From positions 24,563 to 88,562 of the forward strand of contig DIWM01000049.1 of the NCBI GenBank assembly GCA_002428485.1: a DNA stretch of 64,000 bases, written 5' to 3'. This document shows, one piece after another, positions 41,438-50,527 of the stretch. Position 1 is the first letter of the stretch. Every line of letters starts with the position of its first letter. The notes under the pieces are model-generated. The model saw only the letters and a program-made list of their open reading frames with translations. It did not search any database and was not told the origin of the DNA. The position numbers and the translations under genes were made by a program. The stretch is from Deltaproteobacteria bacterium UBA6106 (GTDB lineage Bacteria > Desulfobacterota > Syntrophorhabdia > Syntrophorhabdales > Syntrophorhabdaceae).

Positions 41438-42233
41438 AGAGAGGCCGCTGATAATGGGAGTCCTCAACGTAACGCCGGATTCCTTTTTTGACGGAGGCAG
41501 ATTTTTTGACGTCGATAAAGCCGTAGAGCATGCACTGAGGATGGTTGAAGAGGGAGCGGATATCATAGATGTGGGTGGAGAATCAACAAGGCCATATTCA
41601 GAACCTGTTCCTGCCGATGAAGAACTGGAAAGGGTCCTGCCCGTCATCAGCGGAATACGGGCTCAATCAGACATCCTTATTTCGGTAGATACCTACAAAG
41701 CAAAAACCGCCAGAGCAGCACACGACGCAGGGGCCGACATGATAAACGACATAAGCGGTTTAACCTTCGATCGCGACATGGCGGGCACAGTGAGCGATCT
41801 TGGCGCCTATGTGGTGATCATGCACATCAAGGGAACCCCCGGGAACATGCAGGAGGCGCCCTTTTACGATGATGTGATATCGGAGATAAAGGATTTTTTT
41901 GTCAGGAGGGTCCGGCTCGCGAAAGACAGCGGAATCAAGGATGACGATATTATCCTTGATCCGGGGATCGGTTTTGGGAAAAGGGTTGAGGATAACCTGA
42001 AGATACTGAAGATGCTTGGTGCGTTTAAGGATATGGGGAAACCGGTCCTCGCAGGCGCTTCAATGAAGAGCTTCATCGGAACGGTTACCGACGCCGCGAT
42101 GGAAGAGAGGATCGACGGGACGCTCGCAAGTATCGCGATCTCGCTTTGGAACGGTGCGGATATTGTGCGGGTTCATGATGTGAAAAGGGCTCACAGGGTG
42201 CTTAACTTTGTTCATGCAGTGAGAGGATCATGA
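41415..42233 (+). CDS. folP: Dihydropteroate synthase
   Basis: Joins p-aminobenzoate to the pterin in folate synthesis. MGVLNVTPDSFFDGG, IIDVGGESTRPYS, DMINDISG and ILDPGIGFGK are present. The usual GxSRKSFIG loop reads GASMKSFIG, so the Arg is replaced by Met while the Lys is kept, and MHIKGTPGNMQ replaces the common MHMRGTPxTMQ. The start ATG 41415 overlaps ftsH by 23 bp; 272 residues. It overlaps cdaA by 4 bp. Confidence 0.94.
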   Translation: MKRELRCKERPLIMGVLNVTPDSFFDGGRFFDVDKAVEHALRMVEEGADIIDVGGESTRPYSEPVPADEELERVLPVISGIRAQSDILISVDTYKAKTARAAHDAGADMINDISGLTFDRDMAGTVSDLGAYVVIMHIKGTPGNMQEAPFYDDVISEIKDFFVRRVRLAKDSGIKDDDIILDPGIGFGKRVEDNLKILKMLGAFKDMGKPVLAGASMKSFIGTVTDAAMEERIDGTLASIAISLWNGADIVRVHDVKRAHRVLNFVHAVRGS

Positions 42234-42970
42234 TTACCTATTTTCGCTGGCAGGACATCTTAGATATTCTTGTAGTTGCCTTTATCGTCTACAAAACCTT
42301 TCTGCTGATCAAGGGGACGAGGGCGATCCAGCTCATTGTGGGCTTCATTATAGTCCTTTTTGTCTTTTATCTCGCAAAGAAACTCGAACTTTTTACCCTG
42401 AGCTGGATCTTCAACAGCTTCGTAGGCTCCATAATACTTGTTATTGTTGTCATATTCCAGAGCGATATCAGAAGGGTGCTGGTAGCCCTTGGGAGAAGCC
42501 CGTTTTTCAAGAAGATCACATACGTGCAGGAGACCCTTTTTTATGATGAGCTGACAAACGCCTGTATGATTATGGGGAAACGGAGGAACGGGGGGCTGGT
42601 CGTGATAGAACGCGAGGTCGGGCTCGAAGAGTTTATGGAGATCGGCATACGGCTGGACGCGGAGGTGAATACCGAACTTATCATCAGCATATTCCAGAAC
42701 GTATCCCCGCTCCACGACGGCGCGATGATCATCCGCGAGGGGAGGATCAGGGCTGCCGGCTGTGTCCTGCCGCTCACCACCGACGAAAACCTTGATAAGA
42801 GCCTGGGGACGAGGCACAGGGCGGCAATCGGGATCACGGAGGTAACTGACGCTTTTGCCGTTGTCGTGTCAGAAGAACATGGCACTGTTTCGTATGCATA
42901 TAAGGGTGAATTCTTTGCAAAGGTGAACGCAGATACGTTGAAAAAGACGCTGAAGGAAGTGCTGACGTGA
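42230..42970 (+). CDS. cdaA: Diadenylate cyclase CdaA
   Basis: Makes c-di-AMP from two ATP. N-terminal membrane helices (three hydrophobic segments within residues 1-80) precede the DAC domain (about 100-240) with both signature motifs, LHDGAMII and GTRHRAAIG. 246 residues, usual for CdaA/DacA. ATGA overlap with folP. The YbbR-domain gene follows after a heptad hairpin. The usual glmM third partner is not in this window. Confidence 0.95.
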   Translation: MITYFRWQDILDILVVAFIVYKTFLLIKGTRAIQLIVGFIIVLFVFYLAKKLELFTLSWIFNSFVGSIILVIVVIFQSDIRRVLVALGRSPFFKKITYVQETLFYDELTNACMIMGKRRNGGLVVIEREVGLEEFMEIGIRLDAEVNTELIISIFQNVSPLHDGAMIIREGRIRAAGCVLPLTTDENLDKSLGTRHRAAIGITEVTDAFAVVVSEEHGTVSYAYKGEFFAKVNADTLKKTLKEVLT

Positions 42971-42987
42971 TGGAGCACGAAACGAAA

Positions 42988-43047
42988 CGTGAGGCGTTAG
43001 GCGTTAGGCGATTTTACCCCTTACGACTTACGATTCACGTCTCACGG
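42988..43047. repeat. Heptad hairpin (CGTAAGG family) between cdaA and cdaR
   Basis: cgtgagg, cgttagg, cgttagg, cgatttt, then cttacga, cttacga, ttcacgt, ctcacgg: two inverted arms with a short centre, 60 bp in all. Confidence 0.85.
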
Positions 43048-43079
43048 AATTTTTGTATGAGCTGTTTGTAGGATAGGAT

Positions 43080-43724
43080 ATGGGAGTGTTGAGAAAATAC
43101 ATACTGAACGACATGAAGCTCAAGCTGCTTTCGCTTGTCCTTGCCGTCCTGCTGTGGTTTGTGATCTCATACATCGGCGAGTCAAAGATGAGCGTCAGCG
43201 TGCCCATATCCATGGGCAAACCGGGGGAGGCGTATATAGTGACCTCCATAGACAGCGGAGATGTTCTTGTCACTATCAATGGACCCGTATCAACGCTGAA
43301 GAACATGGAGGCACGGGATATAAGTGTCTACGTCGACCTGTCGGACCTCAAGGAGGGCAGGCATATGTTTAACCTGCTCAAAGAAAATATCCAGGTACCG
43401 AAGGGGGTTGAGGTGGAGCGGGTCAAGCCCGATTCAATAACCGTCGCGATAGATCCTGTTATAGAAAAGAGGTTAAAGACCGTTGTAAGACTGGATAAGA
43501 AGTGGATCGGCCAATATACCATAAAATCCTGGAGCCCCACCTATGTTGTCGCAGAAGGAGCAAAAAGCTCTCTGGCGGATAAGACCGTCATAGAAACACA
43601 GGCGGCAGATGGAAATTTTCAGGGAGATGAGGAAGAAATTTTAATAGCGCTGAACCCGAAGGATATGATCGTAAAGAGATTGAGGCCAAATACCGTAAAG
43701 GTTATTTTAAGAAGGTCATTTTAA
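43080..43724 (+). CDS. cdaR: YbbR-domain protein, likely CdaA regulator
   Basis: 214 residues: one N-terminal membrane anchor (LKLLSLVLAVLLWFVISYIG) followed by about two YbbR-type beta-domains facing the periplasm (VPISMGKPGEAYIV..., VYVDLSDLKEGRH). In Firmicutes CdaR binds CdaA and tunes c-di-AMP output; it usually has four YbbR domains, so this is a short form. Position after cdaA supports the same role. Confidence 0.85.
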   Translation: MGVLRKYILNDMKLKLLSLVLAVLLWFVISYIGESKMSVSVPISMGKPGEAYIVTSIDSGDVLVTINGPVSTLKNMEARDISVYVDLSDLKEGRHMFNLLKENIQVPKGVEVERVKPDSITVAIDPVIEKRLKTVVRLDKKWIGQYTIKSWSPTYVVAEGAKSSLADKTVIETQAADGNFQGDEEEILIALNPKDMIVKRLRPNTVKVILRRSF

Positions 43725-43791
43725 GGAGTAAATAAGGCTGAAGAAAAGCCCGCCGGAACGGAAGGGATATAAAAACGCCTGGAGGAATGAT

Positions 43792-44508
43792 ATGCCGGAA
43801 CTTATGGTGAATATAGACCACGTCGCAACATTGCGGGAGGTTCGTGGCGCTCACTACCCTGATCCTGTCTGCGCCGCCGGGATCGCAGAAATGGCGGGGG
43901 CCACAGGCATTATCGTACACCTGCGGGAAGACAGGCGCCACATTAATGACCGGGACGTGAAGCTGCTGCGGGAGGTTGTGACGACAAAGCTCAACCTTGA
44001 AATGGCGGCAACGGACGAAATGGTCGATATCGCCAGGGGCCTTAAGCCCGATATGGTGACGCTTGTACCTGAAAAGAGGAAAGAGCTGACAACGGAGGGC
44101 GGCCTCGATGTTGTCAGGTTCCATGACAGGCTGAAAAAGACCATACCAAGGATTCGTGAGAAAGGAATCAGGGTGAGCCTCTTTATTGACCCGAGGGACG
44201 CGCAGATCATAGCGGCGCATAAGGTCGGCGCCGATATGATCGAGATCCACACCGGCGCATACAGCGATGCCAGGACAGAGACAACCCGCAAAGAGGAATT
44301 AAAGAAGGTTATCCGTTCCGCCGTGAAGGGAAAGGAACTGGGCCTCGGCGTGAATGCCGGCCATGGCCTGCATTATCACAATGTGAGGGAGGTCGCCGTC
44401 ATACCGGAGATTGATGAATTGAGTATAGGCCACAGCATCATCGCGAGGGCGGTCTTTGTTGGCCTTGACCTGGCGATACGGGATATGATCGCGCTCATTA
44501 GCTCATAG
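43792..44508 (+). CDS. pdxJ: Pyridoxine 5'-phosphate synthase
   Basis: Forms pyridoxine phosphate from deoxyxylulose phosphate and aminoacetone phosphate. VNIDHVATLREVRG near the N-terminus, GIIVHLREDRRHIND, VSLFIDP and GLGVNAGHGLHYHNV are characteristic. 238 residues. Its final codons (LISS and the stop) are read from the first AGCTCAT heptads. Confidence 0.96.
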   Translation: MPELMVNIDHVATLREVRGAHYPDPVCAAGIAEMAGATGIIVHLREDRRHINDRDVKLLREVVTTKLNLEMAATDEMVDIARGLKPDMVTLVPEKRKELTTEGGLDVVRFHDRLKKTIPRIREKGIRVSLFIDPRDAQIIAAHKVGADMIEIHTGAYSDARTETTRKEELKKVIRSAVKGKELGLGVNAGHGLHYHNVREVAVIPEIDELSIGHSIIARAVFVGLDLAIRDMIALISS

Positions 44509-44605
44509 TTCATAGCTCATGGCTCATAGCGGACTCGATACTCGATGATCGATATTCGACGCTGATGACTTCTTTAACTATGAGCCGTCAGCCATGAGCC
44601 AAGAG
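44499..44605. repeat. Mirror heptad cassette between pdxJ and acpS
   Basis: AGCTCAT units, then actcgat, actcgat, gatcgat, attcgac, a short centre, then inverted AGCTCAT units (tatgagc, cgtcagc, catgagc, caagagc). The change from AGCTCAT to ACTCGAT units happens without a phase shift. Confidence 0.85.
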
Positions 44606-44617
44606 CGGGGGTTTTAA

Positions 44618-44965
44618 GTGGTTGGTATTGATATCGTTGATATAGCGCGGATAACGGATATAATGGAGAGGTACGGCGAAAGGTTCCTTAACAAGGTATT
44701 TACCGAAGAAGAGATCCGGTACGCGCAAAGGAAAAAACGGGTGCAGGAGTCTCTCGCCGGACGGTTTGCGGCAAAAGAGGCCTTTATGAAGGCCATGGGA
44801 AGGCGCTTATCATGGAAAGAGATAGAAATATCGCAGATTGACGCACGGCCCCATATCTGCTATAAGGATACACTTTACCGCGGGGTAAGCATTTCACACG
44901 AACGGGCATATGCTGTTTCGGTGGTGGTGATCGATGAGCAAGGAAGGATAGAGGAGAAAGGATAA
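44618..44965 (+). CDS. acpS: Holo-ACP synthase
   Basis: Transfers phosphopantetheine from CoA to the ACP serine. VGIDIVDIARITDIM and RFAAKEAFMKAMG carry the metal and CoA-binding residues; VSISHERAYAVSVVV is near the end. 115 residues. GTG start. The C-terminal RIEEKG is encoded by the first purine-rich heptads. Confidence 0.93.
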   Translation: MVGIDIVDIARITDIMERYGERFLNKVFTEEEIRYAQRKKRVQESLAGRFAAKEAFMKAMGRRLSWKEIEISQIDARPHICYKDTLYRGVSISHERAYAVSVVVIDEQGRIEEKG

Positions 44966-45029
44966 AGGAGAAAGGACGATGCCAGCTTATGATCTTTACT
45001 GTGAGCCATCAGCTATGAGCTATGAGCTA
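44943..45029. repeat. Purine heptads followed by AGCTCAT-family heptads
   Basis: 44943-44977: gaaggat, agaggag, aaaggat, aaaggag, aaaggac. 45002-45029: tgagcca, tcagcta, tgagcta, tgagcta. The first group overlaps the acpS stop. Confidence 0.75.
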
Positions 45030-45046
45030 ACGATCAGGAGGTGGTC

Positions 45047-46624
45047 ATGAAGATACTCTCGCCGGAGAGGATGGCGAAGTACGATGAATATTCCATAAAG
45101 ACATGGGGGATCCCTTCCGCGGTGCTCATGGAGAACGCAGGCCGGAATACATACAGGCTCATGAAGGAACGATATCTGCATAACGCCGGGGCCATTGCCG
45201 TCATATGCGGCCGGGGAAATAACGGTGGCGACGGGTTTGTCATATCGAGATATGCCCTGCGAGATGGCTTCCGGACAACGGTTTTTCTTGCCGGCAAAAG
45301 GAATGAACTGAAAGGCGACGCCGCGCTCAATATGGAGCTCTATGTGTCGATCGGCGGAGAGGTCGTTGAATGCGCAACAAAGGGCATGGATGCGCTGAAA
45401 AAAGGCATAGGGGAGGCCGATATCCTGGTGGATGCTATCTTCGGCACAGGACTTTCGAAGGAAACGGCGGGAAACGAGAAGCTCGCCATAGAGGCGATGA
45501 ACGGTTCCGGGAAGCCCATTATCTCCGTCGATATCCCCTCGGGCATCGACGGAAAGACGGGGTTGCCGCTCGGCGCCGCGGTACGGGCGACCCACACGTT
45601 TACCTACGGGTATCCGAAACTGGGGCAGGTGCTTTATCCGGGCGCGTACCATTCCGGCAAACTGACGGTTATTGACATCTCCATTCCTGAGTTCATAGAA
45701 GATACAATCGGCATCGACGGCATTGTCGCAGACGGAGCGATGCTGCGGGGATTCATACGGGAAAGGCTGCCGTGGTCCCACAAAGGGACCTTCGGCCATG
45801 TTGTGGTGATTGCCGGGTCAACAGGTAAGACCGGAGCCGCCCACATGGCTTCACTGGCTGCGCTGAAGGTAGGGGCGGGCCTTGTTACGCTCATCATTCC
45901 GGAGAGCTTGAACAGTATTATGGAGGCCAAGCTGACGGAGGTGATGACATATCCCGTAAAGGACAAAGGGAAAGGCTGCCTGCCTCTCTCGGCATACAAA
46001 GAGATCGCGGATTTTATTGAGGACAAAGATGTTGTCGTCATGGGGCCGGGACTTTCACAGGACAGGGGAACGATGGATCTCGTGAGGAAACTGCACAGGA
46101 ACGTGAAGAAGCCTTTTGTGATCGATGCCGACGGGATCAACGCATTCCAGAGCAGCCCTGATATGATCAGGACATCGAAGCACGAGGCTGTCTTTACGCC
46201 CCACCCCGGCGAACTGGCGCGCATCATGGGTGTTACGCCGCAGGCTGTCAATGCCGGCAGGATAGGGACAGGGAGGTCCTTTACGGACAAATACGGCGTC
46301 CACCTCCTCCTGAAAGGGGCGCGGAGCATCCTTTTCAGTCCCGGCGGAGAGATAATCATCAACCCCACCGGCAACCCCGCCCTCGCGAAAGGCGGGAGCG
46401 GCGACATACTGACGGGATTTATCGGGGGTTTTGTCGCACAGGGCTATTCGCTGACGGAGGCAACGGTATTAGCCGCCTATATCCATGGCTATATCGCTGA
46501 CACGTGGGCCGGGAAAGGCGTTGATATCGACATGCTCGCCTGCGACCTCCTTGACGGAATAGGGAAGGCGATTCAGGAAATCAGGGATGGAAAGGACAGA
46601 GTATATATCGAGAAGTCCCTCTGA
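45047..46624 (+). CDS. nnr: Bifunctional NAD(P)HX epimerase / ADP-dependent dehydratase
   Basis: Repairs hydrated NAD(P)H. N-terminal epimerase (YjeF_N, to about residue 220) with MENAGRNTYRL, GRGNNGGDGFVISR and DIPSGIDG; C-terminal dehydratase of ribokinase fold (about 225-515) with GHVVVIAGSTGKTGAAHMA, TPHPGELARIMG and ALAKGGSGDILTGFI. 525 residues. The start ATG 45047 has AGGAGG 5 bp upstream. Overlaps tsaE by 38 bp. Confidence 0.95.
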   Translation: MKILSPERMAKYDEYSIKTWGIPSAVLMENAGRNTYRLMKERYLHNAGAIAVICGRGNNGGDGFVISRYALRDGFRTTVFLAGKRNELKGDAALNMELYVSIGGEVVECATKGMDALKKGIGEADILVDAIFGTGLSKETAGNEKLAIEAMNGSGKPIISVDIPSGIDGKTGLPLGAAVRATHTFTYGYPKLGQVLYPGAYHSGKLTVIDISIPEFIEDTIGIDGIVADGAMLRGFIRERLPWSHKGTFGHVVVIAGSTGKTGAAHMASLAALKVGAGLVTLIIPESLNSIMEAKLTEVMTYPVKDKGKGCLPLSAYKEIADFIEDKDVVVMGPGLSQDRGTMDLVRKLHRNVKKPFVIDADGINAFQSSPDMIRTSKHEAVFTPHPGELARIMGVTPQAVNAGRIGTGRSFTDKYGVHLLLKGARSILFSPGGEIIINPTGNPALAKGGSGDILTGFIGGFVAQGYSLTEATVLAAYIHGYIADTWAGKGVDIDMLACDLLDGIGKAIQEIRDGKDRVYIEKSL

Positions 46625-47003
46625 GACATGGGATATAGGCGAACGTATCGGGAAAGATGCGAAGCGGGGCGAACTCTATGCCATTTACGGTGAGCTCGGC
46701 ACAGGCAAAACCCAGCTTGTCAAGGGCATCGCGCGGGGCCTTGGCATACAGGATTGGCAGTATGTGACAAGCCCGTCCTTTACAATCATGAATGTCTATG
46801 AAGGCGACCTCACCCTTTGCCATGTTGACCTCTACAGGATTGAGGGGTATGATATTGAGAGCCTCAACATTGAAGAGTTTCTTGAGGAAGGCATCGTAGC
46901 CGTCGAATGGGCGGAAAGGGGCACCTGGTGGAACGGCGCCGTCAAGGTTCACATAGACGCCGTCAGTGAAGGAGAGAGAAGGATAATAATAACGAAATCA
47001 TGA
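46587..47003 (+). CDS. tsaE: tRNA threonylcarbamoyladenosine ATPase TsaE
   Basis: ATPase of the t6A37 tRNA modification complex with TsaB and TsaD, which are not in this window. GELGTGKTQLVKGIARGLG is the P-loop; SPSFTIMNVYEG and HVDLYRI are family motifs; VAVEWAERG near the end. 138 residues. It begins inside nnr. An MtaB-like enzyme at 21722 would use t6A as substrate. Confidence 0.94.
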   Translation: MERTEYISRSPSETWDIGERIGKDAKRGELYAIYGELGTGKTQLVKGIARGLGIQDWQYVTSPSFTIMNVYEGDLTLCHVDLYRIEGYDIESLNIEEFLEEGIVAVEWAERGTWWNGAVKVHIDAVSEGERRIIITKS

Positions 47004-47058
47004 GCTGTCAGTGATCGGCTTTCAGCAAAAGAAAGCCGGCAGATGATAACTGACGGCT
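47003..47058 (+). terminator. Nested hairpin between tsaE and lysC
   Basis: Outer arms AGCTGTCAGT and ACTGACGGCT, inner perfect stem CGGCTTTC/GAAAGCCG around agcaaaa, followed by attttatat. It may terminate or reduce transcription into lysC; the inner stem is exact, the T-run is weak. Confidence 0.55.
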
Positions 47059-47080
47059 ATTTTATATGCGGAGGTAGACA

Positions 47081-48313
47081 ATGCTTATTGTGCAGAAATA
47101 CGGAGGAACTTCGGTAGCGAATCCTGAGCGGATCGCCAGTATTGCGAAGAGGATCATACGCTACAGAGAGGAGGACAACGACCTCGTTATTGTGGTCTCT
47201 GCCATGGCAGGAGAGACAGACAGGCTGCTTAACCTGGCGCACAGCATAAGTAAATTTCCTGACGAGAGGGAGCTTGATGTACTTGTCTCTACCGGTGAGC
47301 AGGTGGTGTCGGCGCTGCTCGCGATAACGCTCAAAAACATGCTCTGCGACGCCATGTCCCTTCTGGGACACCAGGCAAGGATCATAACTGATTCAAGTCA
47401 CACCAAGGCGAGAATTTCCCGCATTGAGCAGGACCTGATCGTCTCCGCGCTTAACAAAGGAAAGGTCGTGGTTGTTCCGGGCTTTCAGGGTGTTGATGAA
47501 AAGGGCAATATCACAACGCTGGGACGGGGCGGTTCGGACACCTCGGCTGTTGCGCTCGCAGCAGCCCTGAACGCGGATGTGTGCGAAATATATACCGATG
47601 TGGATGGCGTATATACGGCGGACCCGAATGTCTGTGAAATGGCCAGGAGGCTTGACAAGATCTCCTATGAGGAGATGCTCGAAATGGCGAGCCTTGGAGC
47701 GAAGGTGCTGCAGATACGATCCGTTGAGTTCGCAAAAAGATACAATGTGCCGATTCTCGTAAAATCTTCCTTCACCGATGGTGAGGGAACACTCGTTTGT
47801 AAGGAGGCTGCCGACATGGAAAGAATGGAAGTTACAGGTGTCACATATAATAAGAGCGAATCGAAGATCACGGTAAGCAAGGTCCCCGATAAGCCGGGTA
47901 TCGCATCAAGCATTTTCAGCGCCCTGTCTGATGCGCAGATAGTGGTCGACGTAATTGTCCAGAATGTGAGCCGCGACAATTTTACCGATATCACCTTTAC
48001 CGTTGCCCATGCAGACGCAAAGAAGGCCTATATGCTCATGGAGGAGATAGCGGGGAAGATCGGCGCCGAGAGGGTAGCTGTCGATGAGAACATCGCCAAG
48101 GTATCCATAATCGGCCTCGGAATGAGGTCGCATGCCGGCGTTGCTTCGAAGATGTTTGCCGTGCTTGCGAAGGAAGGGATCAACATAGAGGCGATCACCA
48201 CATCGGAGATCAAGATATCCTGTGTCATCGAGAAGAAATACGGGGAGCTTGCGGTCCGCGCCCTTCATACCGCATTCGGCCTTGATAGCGGAGCGGTTGA
48301 GGAGGAGAAGTGA
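47081..48313 (+). CDS. lysC: Aspartate kinase
   Basis: First step of the aspartate family pathway (Lys, Thr, Met, Ile). VQKYGGTSVANPERI at the N-terminus, LGRGGSDTSAVALAAAL in the kinase core, and two C-terminal ACT domains (about 265-405) for feedback control, with ITVSKVPDKPGIASSIFSAL. 410 residues. GGAGG before the ATG. Overlaps cimA by 4 bp. Confidence 0.96.
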   Translation: MLIVQKYGGTSVANPERIASIAKRIIRYREEDNDLVIVVSAMAGETDRLLNLAHSISKFPDERELDVLVSTGEQVVSALLAITLKNMLCDAMSLLGHQARIITDSSHTKARISRIEQDLIVSALNKGKVVVVPGFQGVDEKGNITTLGRGGSDTSAVALAAALNADVCEIYTDVDGVYTADPNVCEMARRLDKISYEEMLEMASLGAKVLQIRSVEFAKRYNVPILVKSSFTDGEGTLVCKEAADMERMEVTGVTYNKSESKITVSKVPDKPGIASSIFSALSDAQIVVDVIVQNVSRDNFTDITFTVAHADAKKAYMLMEEIAGKIGAERVAVDENIAKVSIIGLGMRSHAGVASKMFAVLAKEGINIEAITTSEIKISCVIEKKYGELAVRALHTAFGLDSGAVEEEK

Positions 48314-49881
48314 GGGTCGAGTTTTACGACACCACTCTTCGCGATGGCGCCCAGTCCGAGGATATAGCCTTTTCCCTCAACGATAAACTAAGGATCACGG
48401 AGAGGCTCGATGAGTTCGGCATCCATTACATCGAAGGCGGATGGCCAGGATCCAATCCGAAGGACCTCCGGTATTTTAAGGAAGTAAAAAGGCTTCGCCT
48501 TAAGACAGCGAAGATCGTGGCCTTCAGCAGCACCATCAAGCACAACGTCCGCCCCGAAGAAGATGATATCATGAAGGCAGTTCTGGAGGCCGACACCGGG
48601 TGGGTGACCATCGTCGGCAAAAGCTGGGATCTCCACGTCAGGGATGCGCTGAAGGTGGGCCTTGATGCGAACCTGAGGATGATAGAAAAAACGATCGCTC
48701 ATCTCAAGAAAAAGGGAAAACATGTATTGTTCGATGCCGAGCATTTTTTCGACGGATACAAGAGGAACCGAGATTATGCAATGAAGGTGCTCGGCGTCGC
48801 CCACGATGCCGGAGCAGATGCGCTTGTCCTCTGTGACACGAATGGCGGATCCATGCCCTACGAGGTATACGAAACGGTGACGGATGTCAGGAAGGCAATG
48901 AAGGCGAAACTCGGCATCCATACCCACAACGACACAGAGCTTGCGGTTGCGAATACGCTGATGGCAGTACGGGCAGGATGCGAGAACATCCAGGGCACCG
49001 TGAACGGCTACGGCGAGCGGTGCGGCAATGCGAACCTCTGCTCCATCATACCGAACGTTATCCTCAAGATGGGCCACGAAGGCATACCGAAAGAACACCT
49101 GAGAAAGCTCCGCGACTTAAGCCTCTTCATCGATGAGATGGCGAATTTTATCCCCGACAAACACAAGCCCTATGTGGGCGAGAGCGCCTTTGCGCACAAG
49201 GGAGGCATCCACGTGAGCGCCATCAGGAAGAACCCCGAGACATATGAGCATATAACCCCTGCGCAGGTCGGCAATACCCAGCGGGTGCTGATCTCCGACC
49301 TGTCCGGCGAAAGCAGCATACTTTACAAGGCAAAAGAATTCAATATCGATATGGGGAAAGACAAAAAGATCGCCCAGGAAGTCGTCAAAAAGATCAAGGA
49401 CCTCGAGATGTACGGCTACCAGTTTGAAGGCGCCGAAGGGTCCCTCGAACTCCTCATGAAAAAGAAGCTGGGGATCCACAAGGACTATTTTGATCTGATC
49501 GGTTTCAGGATCATCGTCGAAAAAAAGGAGAAGGCGCACCCCGTGACTGAAGCAACGATCCTGGTCAAGGTCGGGGACCGTATAGAGCACACGGCAGCCC
49601 TCGGGAAAGGCCCTGTCAATGCCCTTGACAACGCCCTGCGGAAAGCCCTCCATAAATTCTATCCCCTGCTTAAAGGCATGGACCTTGTGGATTATAAGGT
49701 CAGGGTGCTGTCCACCAAAGACGGCACGGGCGCGGCGACGAGGGTGCTCATCGAAAGCAGCGACGGAAAGCGGAACTGGAACACCGTGGGCGTGTCGGAG
49801 AATATCATCGAGGCAAGCTGGCGGGCGCTCGTGGACAGCATCGATTACAAGCTGCTCATCGAAGAGGAGAAGAAGCGGTGA
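48310..49881 (+). CDS. cimA: (R)-citramalate synthase
   Basis: Condenses pyruvate and acetyl-CoA to citramalate, the threonine-independent entry to isoleucine. YDTTLRDGAQSEDIAFS with active-site Arg/Asp, GGWPGSNPKD, HTHNDTELAVANTL (metal His) and NGYGERCGNANL. The C-terminal LeuA-type allosteric domain (about 415-515) is complete. 523 residues, typical of the long CimA form. GTG start overlapping lysC; the stop overlaps the small regulatory-domain gene. Confidence 0.93.
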   Translation: MRVEFYDTTLRDGAQSEDIAFSLNDKLRITERLDEFGIHYIEGGWPGSNPKDLRYFKEVKRLRLKTAKIVAFSSTIKHNVRPEEDDIMKAVLEADTGWVTIVGKSWDLHVRDALKVGLDANLRMIEKTIAHLKKKGKHVLFDAEHFFDGYKRNRDYAMKVLGVAHDAGADALVLCDTNGGSMPYEVYETVTDVRKAMKAKLGIHTHNDTELAVANTLMAVRAGCENIQGTVNGYGERCGNANLCSIIPNVILKMGHEGIPKEHLRKLRDLSLFIDEMANFIPDKHKPYVGESAFAHKGGIHVSAIRKNPETYEHITPAQVGNTQRVLISDLSGESSILYKAKEFNIDMGKDKKIAQEVVKKIKDLEMYGYQFEGAEGSLELLMKKKLGIHKDYFDLIGFRIIVEKKEKAHPVTEATILVKVGDRIEHTAALGKGPVNALDNALRKALHKFYPLLKGMDLVDYKVRVLSTKDGTGAATRVLIESSDGKRNWNTVGVSENIIEASWRALVDSIDYKLLIEEEKKR

Positions 49882-50333
49882 AGAGGTCTTTCAATATCCA
49901 GAACGCAACAAAGAGGCTGAACATCCTGAGGTCCCTGCGCGGCTACAAGCGCCCCTTCAAGGTAGTGGGCACCTACAGGCTTATCGATGACGGCTTGCGG
50001 CCTGAAGCAACGGTCATCCTCAAGACAGACGGCAAGGAGATGCATGAGGCCGCGACCGGCGTAGGCCCCGTTGACGCCCTCGCAAACGTATTGAAGAAAT
50101 CCCTCTCCTCCATGTTCCCCGTGATCCAGGGGGTCAAGCTTGTAGACTATTCTGCAAAGGTACATGACGCAAGGTCAGGCACTACTGCAAAGGTAGAGGT
50201 CTCCATCGTGTTCACTGACGGTGAAGCGATATGGAGCGTGACCGAGATCTCCGAAAACATCAACATGGCCTCCTTCATGGCGCTCCTCGACGGCTTCGAG
50301 TACGCGATACTGTCGAAGAAGGACAGCGGATAA
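49878..50333 (+). CDS. Free-standing LeuA/CimA-type allosteric domain protein
   Basis: 151-residue protein without a catalytic barrel. It aligns with the C-terminal domain of the upstream CimA: GVGPVDALANVLKKSL against GKGPVNALDNALRKAL, LVDYSAKV against LVDYKVRV, and WSVTEISENINMASFMALLD against WNTVGVSENIIEASWRALVD. The GTG start overlaps the cimA stop (GTGA), so the two are made in fixed ratio. It may bind an amino acid or hetero-dimerise with CimA; this is inference. No family name for the stand-alone form is known to me. Confidence 0.85.
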   Translation: MKRSFNIQNATKRLNILRSLRGYKRPFKVVGTYRLIDDGLRPEATVILKTDGKEMHEAATGVGPVDALANVLKKSLSSMFPVIQGVKLVDYSAKVHDARSGTTAKVEVSIVFTDGEAIWSVTEISENINMASFMALLDGFEYAILSKKDSG

Positions 50334-50343
50334 CGCAAAAGAC

Positions 50344-50516
50344 GGCTCATAGCTGACAGCTCATGGCAAATCCTAATTTCTAAGCACCAATCTCTAAACA
50401 ATATCAAAGTTCAAATATCAAATGTTCCAAACAAATGCACTTCAACGCGTTTTGAATTTTGAACATTTGGATTTGTTTAGGATTTCGATATTCGTGCTTA
50501 GGATTTGCTATGAGCT
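50344..50516. repeat. Mirror heptad cassette (AGCTCAT outside, AAATCCT inside)
   Basis: ggctcat, agctgac, agctcat, then AAATCCT-family units (tctaagc, accaatc, tctaaac, aatatca), a centre, and the inverted AAATCCT and AGCTCAT units in reverse order. It fills the convergent gap between the LeuA-domain gene and the ABC permease. Confidence 0.85.
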
Positions 50517-50527
50517 TATGTGCCGCC

